This document shows positions 1-5,975 of a stretch of DNA of 44,441 nucleotides, piece by piece. The translations under genes and the position numbers were made by a program. The notes beneath the pieces were generated by a model. It saw only the letters and a list, made by a program, of their open reading frames with translations. It did no database searches and had not been told where the DNA came from. The first letter of the stretch is position 1. The number at the start of each line of letters is the position of its first letter. The stretch is from Bacillota bacterium (GTDB lineage: Bacteria; Bacillota; Limnochordia; DTU087), in contig JAAZLW010000217.1 in the NCBI GenBank assembly GCA_012799135.1, positions 1 to 44,441 of the forward strand, in the 5' to 3' direction.

Positions 1-406
1 ACTGGTCAAAGGTTCGATGGTCATGGAGTGTTAGCCGATTGCTTCCAGACAAGGAGATAACGCTGCAGTCGAGTTCTTCAAAGATATCCTCAAGACCAAC
101 TACATATTCACAGTCTGCTAACGGGGCAAAATCCTGAAAACGAAAGCCAAATTCAAGGGGGAAGTATGCCCCTTGTGGGGTGGTGAGGTATAGTTCTTCC
201 TGGACAAAAAGGGAGACTTGCAGGCCTATTTTTCCGTCTTTGAGCAGAGGTATGCAATCCAACACGCTGACCGATGTTTGTCCAGATAGTTCGCTACCGC
301 GAGGAACGTAAATATTTCCAATGGGGACATTCCCGTCAAGGCGAGTTAAGGTAACTGTTTCTTCACAAACCACCTGATTGATTAAGGCTTTTGCACATAA
401 ACCCAT
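1..406 (-). CDS. Uncharacterised protein, 3' part cut off by the window edge
   Basis: An open minus-strand frame begins with ATG at 406-404 and runs off the left edge, giving at least 135 residues. The start is supported by an AAGGGAAG ribosome binding site a few bases upstream (about 413-421 on the plus strand). The N-terminus begins MGLCAKALINQVVCEE and the rest is rich in beta-type alternation of hydrophobic residues, including a stretch reading VQEELYLTTPQGAYFPLEF at about residues 72-90. There is no signal peptide or membrane segment. The pattern is faintly like SPOCS/DUF3794 beta domains of spore coat and SipL-type proteins, but I cannot confirm this. It is divergent from the receiver gene at 761. 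Confidence 0.6.
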   Translation of the reverse strand, partial: MGLCAKALINQVVCEETVTLTRLDGNVPIGNIYVPRGSELSGQTSVSVLDCIPLLKDGKIGLQVSLFVQEELYLTTPQGAYFPLEFGFRFQDFAPLADCEYVVGLEDIFEELDCSVISLSGSNRLTLHDHRTFDQ

Positions 407-760
407 AGTGTCACTTCCCTTTGTAGGTTCGTAATACAATATGTTTGGGAAGGGGGGCTGCTATGAGAGGGGATTCCCATTTTGCTTTGGTAGCCAAATA
501 ACGGTAAGTGTCAAATCGAGCCCACCTGAAAGAGTGTGATGGGTAATGAAAAAGTCCTCACTTCCCCAACGGTGGGGTCTGAAGGAAGCCGAAGGAGGGA
601 CGTCTTAACGTTATGAGAAGTGTTAAGAAAAAAATAAAAGCAAAAGCAGGAGTTATGCTGTCAATGGATAATATACACGGCAGAATATGTCAGATTATTG
701 GGAACAGGAGGTGGGTTGCTTATTGTAGAATGGGCGGCGTTTTAGAGGGAGGAAACGTGG

Positions 761-1177
761 ATGTTGGGACCGAGATGTGTGGTGATTGCGGAGGATAACT
801 TCGCCCTTCGCAAGGTAATCGTTGACTATCTAGCGACTTTCGGAATTGGGGCTATTGAGGCAGGAAGCGAGAGCGAAGCTTGGTCAGCTTTGATGAACGG
901 CCCGGTCGATGCTTTGGTTTTGGATCTGATTCTCTCTAGCACCTGGGTAGTATTGCCATTCCTGAAGAGAATACAAAGAGAGCCTCATATTAGAGATATA
1001 CCGGTGATAGTCACGACCGCGTTTCAGATTGATAGCCTACGATCGTCTGATGAAGGAGCCTGTTTGGTGCATTGCTCCGTCTTACAGAAACCTTACGATC
1101 TGTGTCAACTACGCCGCATCATAGTCCAGGCATTTGGTAAGAGTAGCGAGTCGGTTGGGTCTGGTCTAGAGCAATAA
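761..1177 (+). CDS. Stand-alone response regulator receiver domain protein (CheY-like)
   Basis: A 138-residue single-domain receiver protein. The acidic pocket pair is E11-D12, the predicted phosphoacceptor aspartate is D55 (VLDLIL), the switch Thr lies in VTTA, and the conserved Lys is in the QKP motif near residue 110. There is no output domain, so it would act by phosphorylation-dependent protein contact like CheY or Spo0F rather than by binding DNA. The ATG at 761 follows GAGGGAGG at 745-752. No partner histidine kinase lies in the window, so its pathway is unknown. A hairpin (1187-1210) lies just after the stop. Confidence 0.85.
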   Translation: MLGPRCVVIAEDNFALRKVIVDYLATFGIGAIEAGSESEAWSALMNGPVDALVLDLILSSTWVVLPFLKRIQREPHIRDIPVIVTTAFQIDSLRSSDEGACLVHCSVLQKPYDLCQLRRIIVQAFGKSSESVGSGLEQ

Positions 1178-1410
1178 GAACCTGTTGGCAGGATTGCTGG
1201 TATTCCTGCCTAGCTATGGACGTACCCCGGAGGTGGCGGGTGCTGGTTGTGCCATCATGATAGGGGTGTTCGAGGCCTCTGATCGAGAGGTCAGGCGCTG
1301 TGAAGGTGCTCGTTAGGGCAGCAGCACTAGAAATCGGCTGTCTCTGGTCAAGTGCGCATCTCTGATTGAGAAGCGCAAGAATGACGATATTTAGCCATTG
1401 ATGCTCAGTC

Positions 1411-1440
1411 TTGCCTTAGGGCGAACCTCGAGTGTATAAT
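1411..1440 (+). promoter_or_regulatory. Sigma-A type promoter upstream of the ROK kinase gene
   Basis: TTGCCT (1411-1416), an 18-base spacer and a perfect TATAAT (1435-1440). The palindrome GGTTAACC at 1443-1450 lies over the expected transcription start and could be an operator. The promoter reads towards the ROK gene at 1582. Confidence 0.6.
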
Positions 1441-1492
1441 TAGGTTAACCCAAAAGGGGAAGATAGTGTTAAATGAGGCTTGGTTTGATGCT

Positions 1493-1526
1493 GGCCAAGA
1501 TGTCTGTGCTTGGCCTTTATTTCTTT
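1493..1526 (+). terminator. Intrinsic terminator in the ROK leader (attenuator candidate)
   Basis: GGCCAAG (1493-1499) and CTTGGCC (1509-1515) form a perfect 7-bp stem with a 9-base loop, followed by TTTATTTCTTT. It sits between the promoter at 1411-1440 and the ROK start at 1582, with no reading frame in between. It would therefore end a short leader RNA or act as an attenuator. Confidence 0.55.
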
Positions 1527-1581
1527 CGGGCAAGGCATTGGACTATGCATTACATAACGGCTGAGAACGGGAGGTCTTCTG

Positions 1582-2568
1582 ATGGATCGGAAGCCGCGGG
1601 AAGATCACTTCTTAGGTATTGATGTAGGTAATACGAAGCTGGCTTTCGCCATAACTGGAGATAATGAGCTGACATTTCATGAGAAAAGGGTTGTGCGCAC
1701 AGAGCCGGAGCTGGGTGTGGAACAAGCACTGGACAAGATACTGACCAATAGCCAGGAGTTATTAGAGACTCATCGGGATCAGGTAAAGGGGATCGGAGTA
1801 GCCTTTGGCGGGTTTGTGAATGCTACCCGTTCCATCGCCCTGGCTTCACCCAACTTCCCAGGATGGCGGAATGTTCCCTTAGTAAATCTGATTCAGGATT
1901 TGGCTCCAGGTATTCCGATCAAGATGGATAATGATGCTAACGTGGCTGGCGTGGGAGAAGCTACATACGGCAAAGCCCAAGGATATGAGCAGGCAGTATA
2001 CTTGACTGTCAGTACTGGGGTCGGAGGAGCTGTGTTGTTTAACGGGCAGCCACTGGCCGGCTCTCAGGGTTTGGCTGCCGAGTTCGGCCATATGATCGTT
2101 AAGCCTGATGGCCCCAGGTGTACCTGTGGCAGTCAGGGCTGTCTCGAAGCATTGGCTTCAGGTACCTCTATCGCCCGAATTGCCCGGGAGAGGGCACTGA
2201 GTCGTGCTAATCTTATGCTTGAGCTAGCCGGTAGACCGGAGAAGATTACGGCGAGAACGGTCAGTGAAGCAGCCCGACGGGGCGATGGTTTGGCCAAAGC
2301 TATCCTGGAAGAGGTGGCTTTCTACCTCGGCATAGGCCTGGCGAATGTCATCAGTGCCTTCGATCCCGACATAGTCGTCATGGGTGGCGGGGTGATGAAC
2401 AGCGCCGATTTGCTGCTGCCCGGAGCCATCCAAGTTGTAAAGAAGCATTTATCTGCAAGGGGAGCTATAGTTCCGCCCATAGAAGCCTCTAGTATCCATG
2501 ATGACGTCGCTTTATGGGGCGCTATAGCTTTGGCTCATATTGCGGCAAGGGTAGTATCTAGAAGCTAA
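1582..2568 (+). CDS. ROK family sugar kinase (glucokinase-like)
   Basis: A 328-residue ROK protein predicted to phosphorylate a hexose such as glucose or an amino sugar with ATP in the cytoplasm. The N-terminus has the phosphate-binding motif GIDVGNTKLAF at residues 12-22, with no helix-turn-helix before it, so it is a kinase and not a ROK repressor. The ROK zinc site is intact: H170, then C180, C182 and C187 in CTCGSQGC. A glycine-rich motif VVMGGGV lies near residue 265. The ATG at 1582 follows CGGGAGG at 1569-1574. Sugar specificity cannot be read from sequence. Expression may depend on the upstream promoter and leader terminator. Confidence 0.9.
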   Translation: MDRKPREDHFLGIDVGNTKLAFAITGDNELTFHEKRVVRTEPELGVEQALDKILTNSQELLETHRDQVKGIGVAFGGFVNATRSIALASPNFPGWRNVPLVNLIQDLAPGIPIKMDNDANVAGVGEATYGKAQGYEQAVYLTVSTGVGGAVLFNGQPLAGSQGLAAEFGHMIVKPDGPRCTCGSQGCLEALASGTSIARIARERALSRANLMLELAGRPEKITARTVSEAARRGDGLAKAILEEVAFYLGIGLANVISAFDPDIVVMGGGVMNSADLLLPGAIQVVKKHLSARGAIVPPIEASSIHDDVALWGAIALAHIAARVVSRS

Positions 2569-2584
2569 GGTAAGGGGGCTAAAA

Positions 2585-2926
2585 TTGAGGGGGCTGGCAA
2601 TAATCGTCGGTTTTCAGCTGTTAGGGGAAGCGTTAGTAAGGTTGGCGGGGTTCCCATTCCCAGGACCGGTTTTGGGCCTGGTATTACTTTGGATAGGTCT
2701 TTTGCGGGGCTGGGTACTGTCAGAATCGGTGGAGAAGGCAGCCGGCTTTCTTCTGGAGAATTTGACACTGCTTTTCACTCCTGTTGTGGTGGGTGCCATC
2801 GTTTATAGGGATCTGTTTGTCGCCCATTGGTTAGCGATAGGCCTTAGCCTCATTTTGAGTACATCCATAGGGCTTATAGTAACGGGGAAAGTGGCCCAGT
2901 GGCTAGAGAAGGTGGGGACTAGATAA
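2585..2926 (+). CDS. lrgA: LrgA/CidA family holin-like membrane protein
   Basis: A 113-residue, very hydrophobic protein with about four membrane segments and the family pattern FPFPGPVLGLVLLW near residues 23-36. LrgA/CidA proteins are holin-like partners of LrgB/CidB. They have been linked to murein hydrolase control and cell lysis and, in some Bacillota, to pyruvate uptake. The start is TTG at 2585, preceded by AAGGTAAGGGGG. The stop TAA overlaps the ATG of the next gene (TAATG), showing translational coupling. Whether this pair is Lrg-like or Cid-like cannot be decided here, because no LytSR regulator is adjacent. Confidence 0.85.
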   Translation: MRGLAIIVGFQLLGEALVRLAGFPFPGPVLGLVLLWIGLLRGWVLSESVEKAAGFLLENLTLLFTPVVVGAIVYRDLFVAHWLAIGLSLILSTSIGLIVTGKVAQWLEKVGTR

Positions 2927-3645
2927 TGGCTGATCTGACTGCGGTTTTGGTCGAGATTGCTAATCTGCGGACCTTCGGTGTAGCAATTACCTTGGGGGCT
3001 TTTTTTCTGGCCCGGCGAGTCCATGAACTCTATCCATCACCTCTTACTCATCCATTGTTAATCAGCAGTATTGGTATCATGGTTTTGCTGGAGCTATCTG
3101 GGGTGGATTATGCTGCTTACAACCAAGGTGGCCGGTTAATCAGTCTCTTTCTGGGACCGGCTACAGTAGCCTTGGGGGTTCCCCTTTATCGTCAGACTCG
3201 AGAGATTGGCCGACATCGATGCCTGATTCTGGTCAGTGTCGCAGCCGGGGCAATTAGTGCTATGCTTATGGCCGCCTCAATCGTGAAGCTACTGGGAGGC
3301 GATTCCGGCCTGGTTTTCTCCATGCTTCCCAAATCTGTGACTACCCCTATAGCCATGGAGATCTCCCGTATCATTGGTGGAGTCCCGGCCCTTACCAGTG
3401 TTTTCGTTGTGATTTCTGGATTACTGGGTGCTATGTTTGGACCAGAACTGCTTCGTGCCTTTGGTGTTAGAGACCCCAAGGCCATCGGTTTAGCTCTTGG
3501 TACAGCAGCCCACGGTATTGGCACAGGTCGGGCTCTGCAGGAAGGTGAGAGAGTTGGTGCCTATAGTGGCCTAGCCATTGGCCTAGCCGGCCTTTTCACC
3601 GCGGTTTTAGCTCCTATTGTTGCAGCCCTAATCCGAAAGTTCTAG
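2926..3645 (+). CDS. lrgB: LrgB/CidB family membrane protein
   Basis: A 239-residue multi-pass membrane protein of normal length for LrgB/CidB/YohK. Recognisable family patterns are YNQGG near residue 65, the LLGPATVALGVPLYRQ-type segment near 75-90, LPKSVTTPIAMEIS near 134-147 and the AHGIGTGRALQEGE segment near 195-208. It forms the second half of the lrgAB pair and overlaps lrgA by one base, so the two are cotranscribed. A terminator hairpin follows at 3750-3772. Confidence 0.88.
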   Translation: MADLTAVLVEIANLRTFGVAITLGAFFLARRVHELYPSPLTHPLLISSIGIMVLLELSGVDYAAYNQGGRLISLFLGPATVALGVPLYRQTREIGRHRCLILVSVAAGAISAMLMAASIVKLLGGDSGLVFSMLPKSVTTPIAMEISRIIGGVPALTSVFVVISGLLGAMFGPELLRAFGVRDPKAIGLALGTAAHGIGTGRALQEGERVGAYSGLAIGLAGLFTAVLAPIVAALIRKF

Positions 3646-3749
3646 GACCGTGTTTGCCTCGCCACTCCCGTTCAACGAATTCAACGATTTCTCTCACATG
3701 AATTGTCCTAGCCACTGGTAGATATCAGGGCTTTCATAGTAGTCAAATG

Positions 3750-3772
3750 CAGGGGGCCAAAATGGCTCCCTG
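3750..3772 (+). terminator. Stem-loop terminator after lrgAB
   Basis: A 10-bp stem with one G-T pair, from CAGGGGGCCA (3750-3759) to TGGCTCCCTG (3763-3772), closing a 3-base loop. It is followed by TTCCTATTTG. It lies in the gap between lrgB and the small-gene cluster. Confidence 0.6.
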
Positions 3773-3798
3773 TTCCTATTTGCGCCTAGGCCACTCCC

Positions 3799-3814
3799 AC
3801 ATAGCATATAACAG
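3799..3814 (+). promoter_or_regulatory. Shared 16-base motif upstream of small gene A (promoter candidate)
   Basis: ACATAGCATATAACAG. The same 16 bases recur with one mismatch at 4886-4901, upstream of the small gene at 4928. CATAGCATA fits the CATANNNTA form of a mother-cell sigma-K -10 box, but I see no matching -35, so the sigma factor is not assigned. The motif lies 112 bases before the start at 3927. Confidence 0.4.
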
Positions 3815-3926
3815 GTAGCTGCGGAAAAGAGATAGAGAATGCTGCTAGGCTAAGAGCCCCTATGAGTAGCTGCCTGCAGAGATCTATCCTACACAAAGAG
3901 CCCATCATGAAAGGGAAGGTGGCCAA

Positions 3927-4214
3927 ATGACTGGGAATCTCGATAGGTTGGCAGGTATCAGTCAGAGTCTACAACCCCTGCTGCTGGCACTGGGCAAGAT
4001 CCAGGCGGGGGATGCCGATGCTTTGAAACAATTCAGGGATTTCGTGCAAGAAAATGCCGAACATATCCTACAAGCTCGGTCTTTACTGGAAAGTGAGGGT
4101 CTGGCAACACTTGTTCGCCAATTTATCCCCAATGTGAATGAAAAGGACTTAAAGCGGGCTGTGTCTGTATTGCTCGATATGTCTGAGCAGACCGCCAGGA
4201 AAAAGCGTCGGTGA
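3927..4214 (+). CDS. Small uncharacterised protein A of the small-gene cluster
   Basis: A 95-residue soluble, probably all-helical protein with no signal peptide or membrane segment and a basic tail (TARKKRR). Translation starts at ATG 3927 after AAGGGAAGGTGG. I do not recognise a family. It is the first gene of a probable two-gene unit with the gene at 4267 (52-base gap) and lies behind the 3799-3814 motif. By position it corresponds to the 40-residue membrane peptide at 4928 in the second copy of the module, but it does not resemble that peptide in sequence. Confidence 0.7.
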   Translation: MTGNLDRLAGISQSLQPLLLALGKIQAGDADALKQFRDFVQENAEHILQARSLLESEGLATLVRQFIPNVNEKDLKRAVSVLLDMSEQTARKKRR

Positions 4215-4266
4215 GTCAGCGAGTAGGGAATGACTTGCCCCATAGGGTGAGGAGAGGAGGTTGGTC

Positions 4267-4500
4267 ATGGGTAAGGGTAAGCGCAGACGCAAAAAGGTAG
4301 GCACTCTTGAGGTCCTGGCTGAGGACGGTCTACAGTCACTGGAGAAGATCAGGAGTTTTCTAATCACGGCAGAGGGTATTACTGCCTCGCTGCATTCGTT
4401 GATGGGAAGCTATCAGGCCATGCAGGCTGATGGCAGCCTGCACAGGATCCTGTCCGTTGTCAACGATAGAGGCAAGCATGTTGAAGCCAGTGAGAACTGA
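4267..4500 (+). CDS. Small uncharacterised protein B with M-x2-DGSL motif
   Basis: A 77-residue soluble protein with a very basic N-terminus (MGKGKRRRKK) and a helical body. ATG 4267 is chosen because GGAGAGGAGG ends seven bases before it. A TTG at 4261 would leave no spacing. It is a paralogue of the protein at 5107: both have a TAE-x-I-x2-SLH segment, then M-x2-DGSL, at the same spacing (here about residues 36-62). No known family was recognised. A 9-bp terminator hairpin (4531-4560) follows. Confidence 0.75.
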   Translation: MGKGKRRRKKVGTLEVLAEDGLQSLEKIRSFLITAEGITASLHSLMGSYQAMQADGSLHRILSVVNDRGKHVEASEN

Positions 4501-4530
4501 TGGACCGCCAACGTCGACTAGATGAGCCTA

Positions 4531-4560
4531 AGCGCTTCCGTTTCCACTCGCGGAAGCGTT
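4531..4560 (+). terminator. Terminator after small protein B
   Basis: GCGCTTCCG (4532-4540) pairs with CGGAAGCGT (4551-4559), nine pairs with one G-T, around a 10-base loop. It is followed by TACCTTTTCCTG. It separates the A-B unit from the membrane peptide gene at 4719. Confidence 0.65.
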
Positions 4561-4636
4561 ACCTTTTCCTGTCCTTGATGACCCTTTAACCTTTGATAGC
4601 GGCTGTGGCTGGTGAGTGAATCAGGACCCCAGTCTG

Positions 4637-4668
4637 GTTTCACAAAAGTCGGTTCTGAGTATAGTAGA
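4637..4668 (+). promoter_or_regulatory. Promoter candidate of membrane peptide C
   Basis: GTTTC at 4637-4641 and GTATAGTAGA at 4659-4668. The same two elements occur at almost the same spacing upstream of the related peptide gene at 5618 (GTTTC 5517-5521, GTATAGTAAA 5540-5549). TATAGT would be the -10 and TTTCAC a weak -35 with a 16-base spacer. Confidence 0.4.
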
Positions 4669-4718
4669 CTAGGCCTAGTTGGGCTAAGCACTCTTAGCGG
4701 CGGAAGGAGGCAAGAGAC

Positions 4719-4799
4719 ATGATGGATGAACTGCTCATCATCTTGTTGGTGATAGCGCTGGCAGTAGTCGTGGTTTTTGCCATTGAGGAAATTGCCTAA
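4719..4799 (+). CDS. 26-residue single-span membrane peptide C
   Basis: The peptide starts MMDELLIILL and ends FAIEEIA. It is one hydrophobic helix of about 18 residues flanked by acidic residues on both sides (DE at the N-side, EE at the C-side). ATG 4719 follows GGAAGGAGG at 4702-4710 with an 8-base spacer, which is ideal. The gene at 5618 encodes a near copy (21 of 24 or more aligned residues the same), and the third codon positions differ between the two, which indicates selection on the protein. Function is unknown. Size and shape recall small sporulation membrane peptides of the YjcZ kind, but the sequence is different. Confidence 0.75.
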   Translation: MMDELLIILLVIALAVVVVFAIEEIA

Positions 4800-4849
4800 A
4801 GGCGACCTGGCAGAGAAAGCTCAGTGAGAAAACCTAGCATGAGCAAATT

Positions 4850-4882
4850 AGGAATCCCTTCCTATACGCGAAGGGACTTCCT
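4850..4882 (+). terminator. Stem-loop after membrane peptide C
   Basis: AGGAA (4850-4854) with TTCCT and CCCTTC with GAAGGG form an 11-bp stem with a small internal mismatch and an 8-base loop. No T run follows, so it is a weak terminator or a leader structure of the next unit. Confidence 0.4.
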
Positions 4883-4885
4883 AGT

Positions 4886-4901
4886 ACATAGGATATAACA
4901 G
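4886..4901 (+). promoter_or_regulatory. Second copy of the 16-base promoter-like motif
   Basis: ACATAGGATATAACAG differs from the 3799-3814 copy at one base. It lies 26 bases before the GTG start at 4928. Confidence 0.4.
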
Positions 4902-4927
4902 TCATCAAACAACAAGGGGGTCAGACT

Positions 4928-5050
4928 GTGGGGCATAGACATGAAGATAGGTGCAAAAAGGGGAGCTTTCTGGACATTCTCGATGATCCCGTGATCCTAA
5001 TTATCTTGATTCTCCTGTTGGCAATTGCTCTTTTCCTGATTTTCACCTGA
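4928..5050 (+). CDS. 40-residue membrane peptide D
   Basis: The start is GTG 4928 with AAGGGGG upstream at a 7-base spacer. The peptide has a charged N-terminal half (GHRHEDRCKKG, then LDILDDP) and a C-terminal hydrophobic helix of about 18 residues (from VILIILILLL to LIFT). It looks like a single-span membrane peptide with the N-terminus in the cytoplasm. It shares the D/E-rich stretch followed by an I/L/V helix with peptides C and F, but is not a close copy. It is the first gene of a unit with the protein at 5107 (56-base gap). Confidence 0.65.
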   Translation: MGHRHEDRCKKGSFLDILDDPVILIILILLLAIALFLIFT

Positions 5051-5106
5051 TCAATCGTGTGGTTGAAAGGCCGACAATACTGGGGGAGCCGAAGGGAGCG
5101 AAGTTG

Positions 5107-5379
5107 ATGGCCCATGATCAGAAATCCCGGGACTTGACTCCGGAGAAAGCATTGGAAAGCATGGGGAGTGTCCTAGGCGGGATTGAGAACTTCGTTGAGA
5201 CTGCTGAGCGGATCATTAAGTCACTACATCAGATTGCCAAGAGTGTTCGAACCATGGAAGAAGACGGTTCACTTATCCAATTGGCGGAGCTTCTACAGGA
5301 AGCCGAACAGGCTCCAAGCAGTCTATCTGGTGATTCGCAGGATGAGACGGGAAGCCAGCGAGATGAAGACGACTTGTAG
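5107..5379 (+). CDS. Small uncharacterised protein E with M-x2-DGSL motif
   Basis: A 90-residue soluble helical protein with an acidic tail (ETGSQRDEDDL). ATG 5107 follows GAAGGGAG at about 5092-5099. A GTG at 5059 in the same frame has no such site. It is a paralogue of the protein at 4267: both have an L-x3-I/L-E opening, TAE-x-I-x2-SLH near residues 31-41 and M-x2-DGSL near 50-56. B has a basic N-terminus and E an acidic C-terminus. The family is unrecognised. A strong terminator follows at 5406-5438. Confidence 0.75.
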   Translation: MAHDQKSRDLTPEKALESMGSVLGGIENFVETAERIIKSLHQIAKSVRTMEEDGSLIQLAELLQEAEQAPSSLSGDSQDETGSQRDEDDL

Positions 5380-5405
5380 GCACACTGATTCACTTATAGT
5401 TACCT

Positions 5406-5438
5406 AATGGCGCTTCCGTAGTAGGGGGCGCATTTTTT
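5406..5438 (+). terminator. Strong intrinsic terminator after small protein E
   Basis: AATGG-CGCTTCC (5406-5417) pairs with GGGGGCGCATT (from 5424) around a short GTAGTA loop, with one bulge and two G-T pairs. It is directly followed by a run of six T. Confidence 0.75.
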
Positions 5439-5516
5439 GTGCTAATGGGGATGAGGTGTTTGAGCAAGAATTATCTTTAGTCGTAGTTGTCCATGACCAA
5501 AGGGGATTGAAGTCCC

Positions 5517-5549
5517 GTTTCCGCATTTCTGGCAAACCCGTATAGTAAA
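5517..5549 (+). promoter_or_regulatory. Promoter candidate of membrane peptide F
   Basis: GTTTC at 5517-5521 and GTATAGTAAA at 5540-5549 mirror the pair upstream of peptide C. The expected transcript then contains a small hairpin (GGGTA 5553-5557 with TACCC 5576-5580) before the ribosome binding site. Confidence 0.4.
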
Positions 5550-5617
5550 GCAGGGTAACCGTTGCTACCGGAGGCTACCCACTGGTGGCGAAACACGGAC
5601 CCGAAGGGGGGCCGGAA

Positions 5618-5719
5618 ATGTCAAAAGGAGGTTCTGGGAATCTAGATGAGTTGTTGATCGTTCTTCTGGTAATTGCTTTAGCCGTCGTTGTGGTCTTCGC
5701 CATTGATGAAATTGCTTGA
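5618..5719 (+). CDS. 33-residue single-span membrane peptide F, paralogue of peptide C
   Basis: ATG 5618 follows GAAGGGGGG at about 5603-5611. The peptide has a short polar head (MSKGGSGNL), then DELLIVLLVIAL, a V-rich helix, and ends FAIDEIA. From DELL onward it matches peptide C except for I/V and E/D exchanges, while many codons differ, so the pair is an old duplication kept by selection. It is predicted to be a single-span membrane peptide with acidic residues at both ends of the helix. Function is unknown. A weak hairpin and T-rich stretch follow the stop. Confidence 0.75.
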   Translation: MSKGGSGNLDELLIVLLVIALAVVVVFAIDEIA

Positions 5720-5812
5720 TCTGCTGCCTGGGGAATACTCTCCTTGGGTTTTCGTTTAGGAATTGATTGCATTGGCCGGTCACAACGGGCCAGCAGACTG
5801 ACCCTCTCGGTG

Positions 5813-5840
5813 GCCCCTGTCACAAGACAGGGGCTTGTTC
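5813..5840 (+). terminator. Strong hairpin terminator closing the small-gene cluster
   Basis: GCCCCTGTC (5813-5821), loop ACAA, GACAGGGGC (5826-5834): a perfect 9-bp stem followed by TTGTTC. Confidence 0.7.
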
Positions 5841-5975
5841 GCATTATATTAACTCTTTCTTATCATGGGAACGCCTAAGGCTAGCAGGAATTGCGGAGTT
5901 ATACAGCTAAGTCTTCCGTGGTAGAGTTGTTTAACCAGATTGGTTGAGAGTACGGCGCTACGGAGGATTGATTAT

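Larger units (their letters stand above)
1178..1581. other. 404-base intergenic region: hairpin, promoter, leader terminator
   Basis: No gene is seen here. Going rightwards it holds a stem-loop just past the receiver gene (GGCAGGA 1187-1193 with TCCTGCC 1204-1210, no T run), about 200 bases with no recognised element, a sigma-A type promoter at 1411-1440, and a terminator-like hairpin at 1493-1526 ahead of the ROK gene. Confidence 0.6.

Noticed and set aside
541-600. Possible fragment of a group II intron (the stretch around 571-590 seemed familiar)
   Set aside because: No reverse transcriptase, domain V hairpin or intron boundaries could be found nearby. The resemblance is only a vague memory of similar sequences.
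613-798. 61-residue open frame with a strong AGGAGGG about 13 bases upstream
   Set aside because: It overlaps the receiver gene, which has its own good start at 761. Its composition shows no recognisable protein character and the spacing to the ribosome binding site is long.
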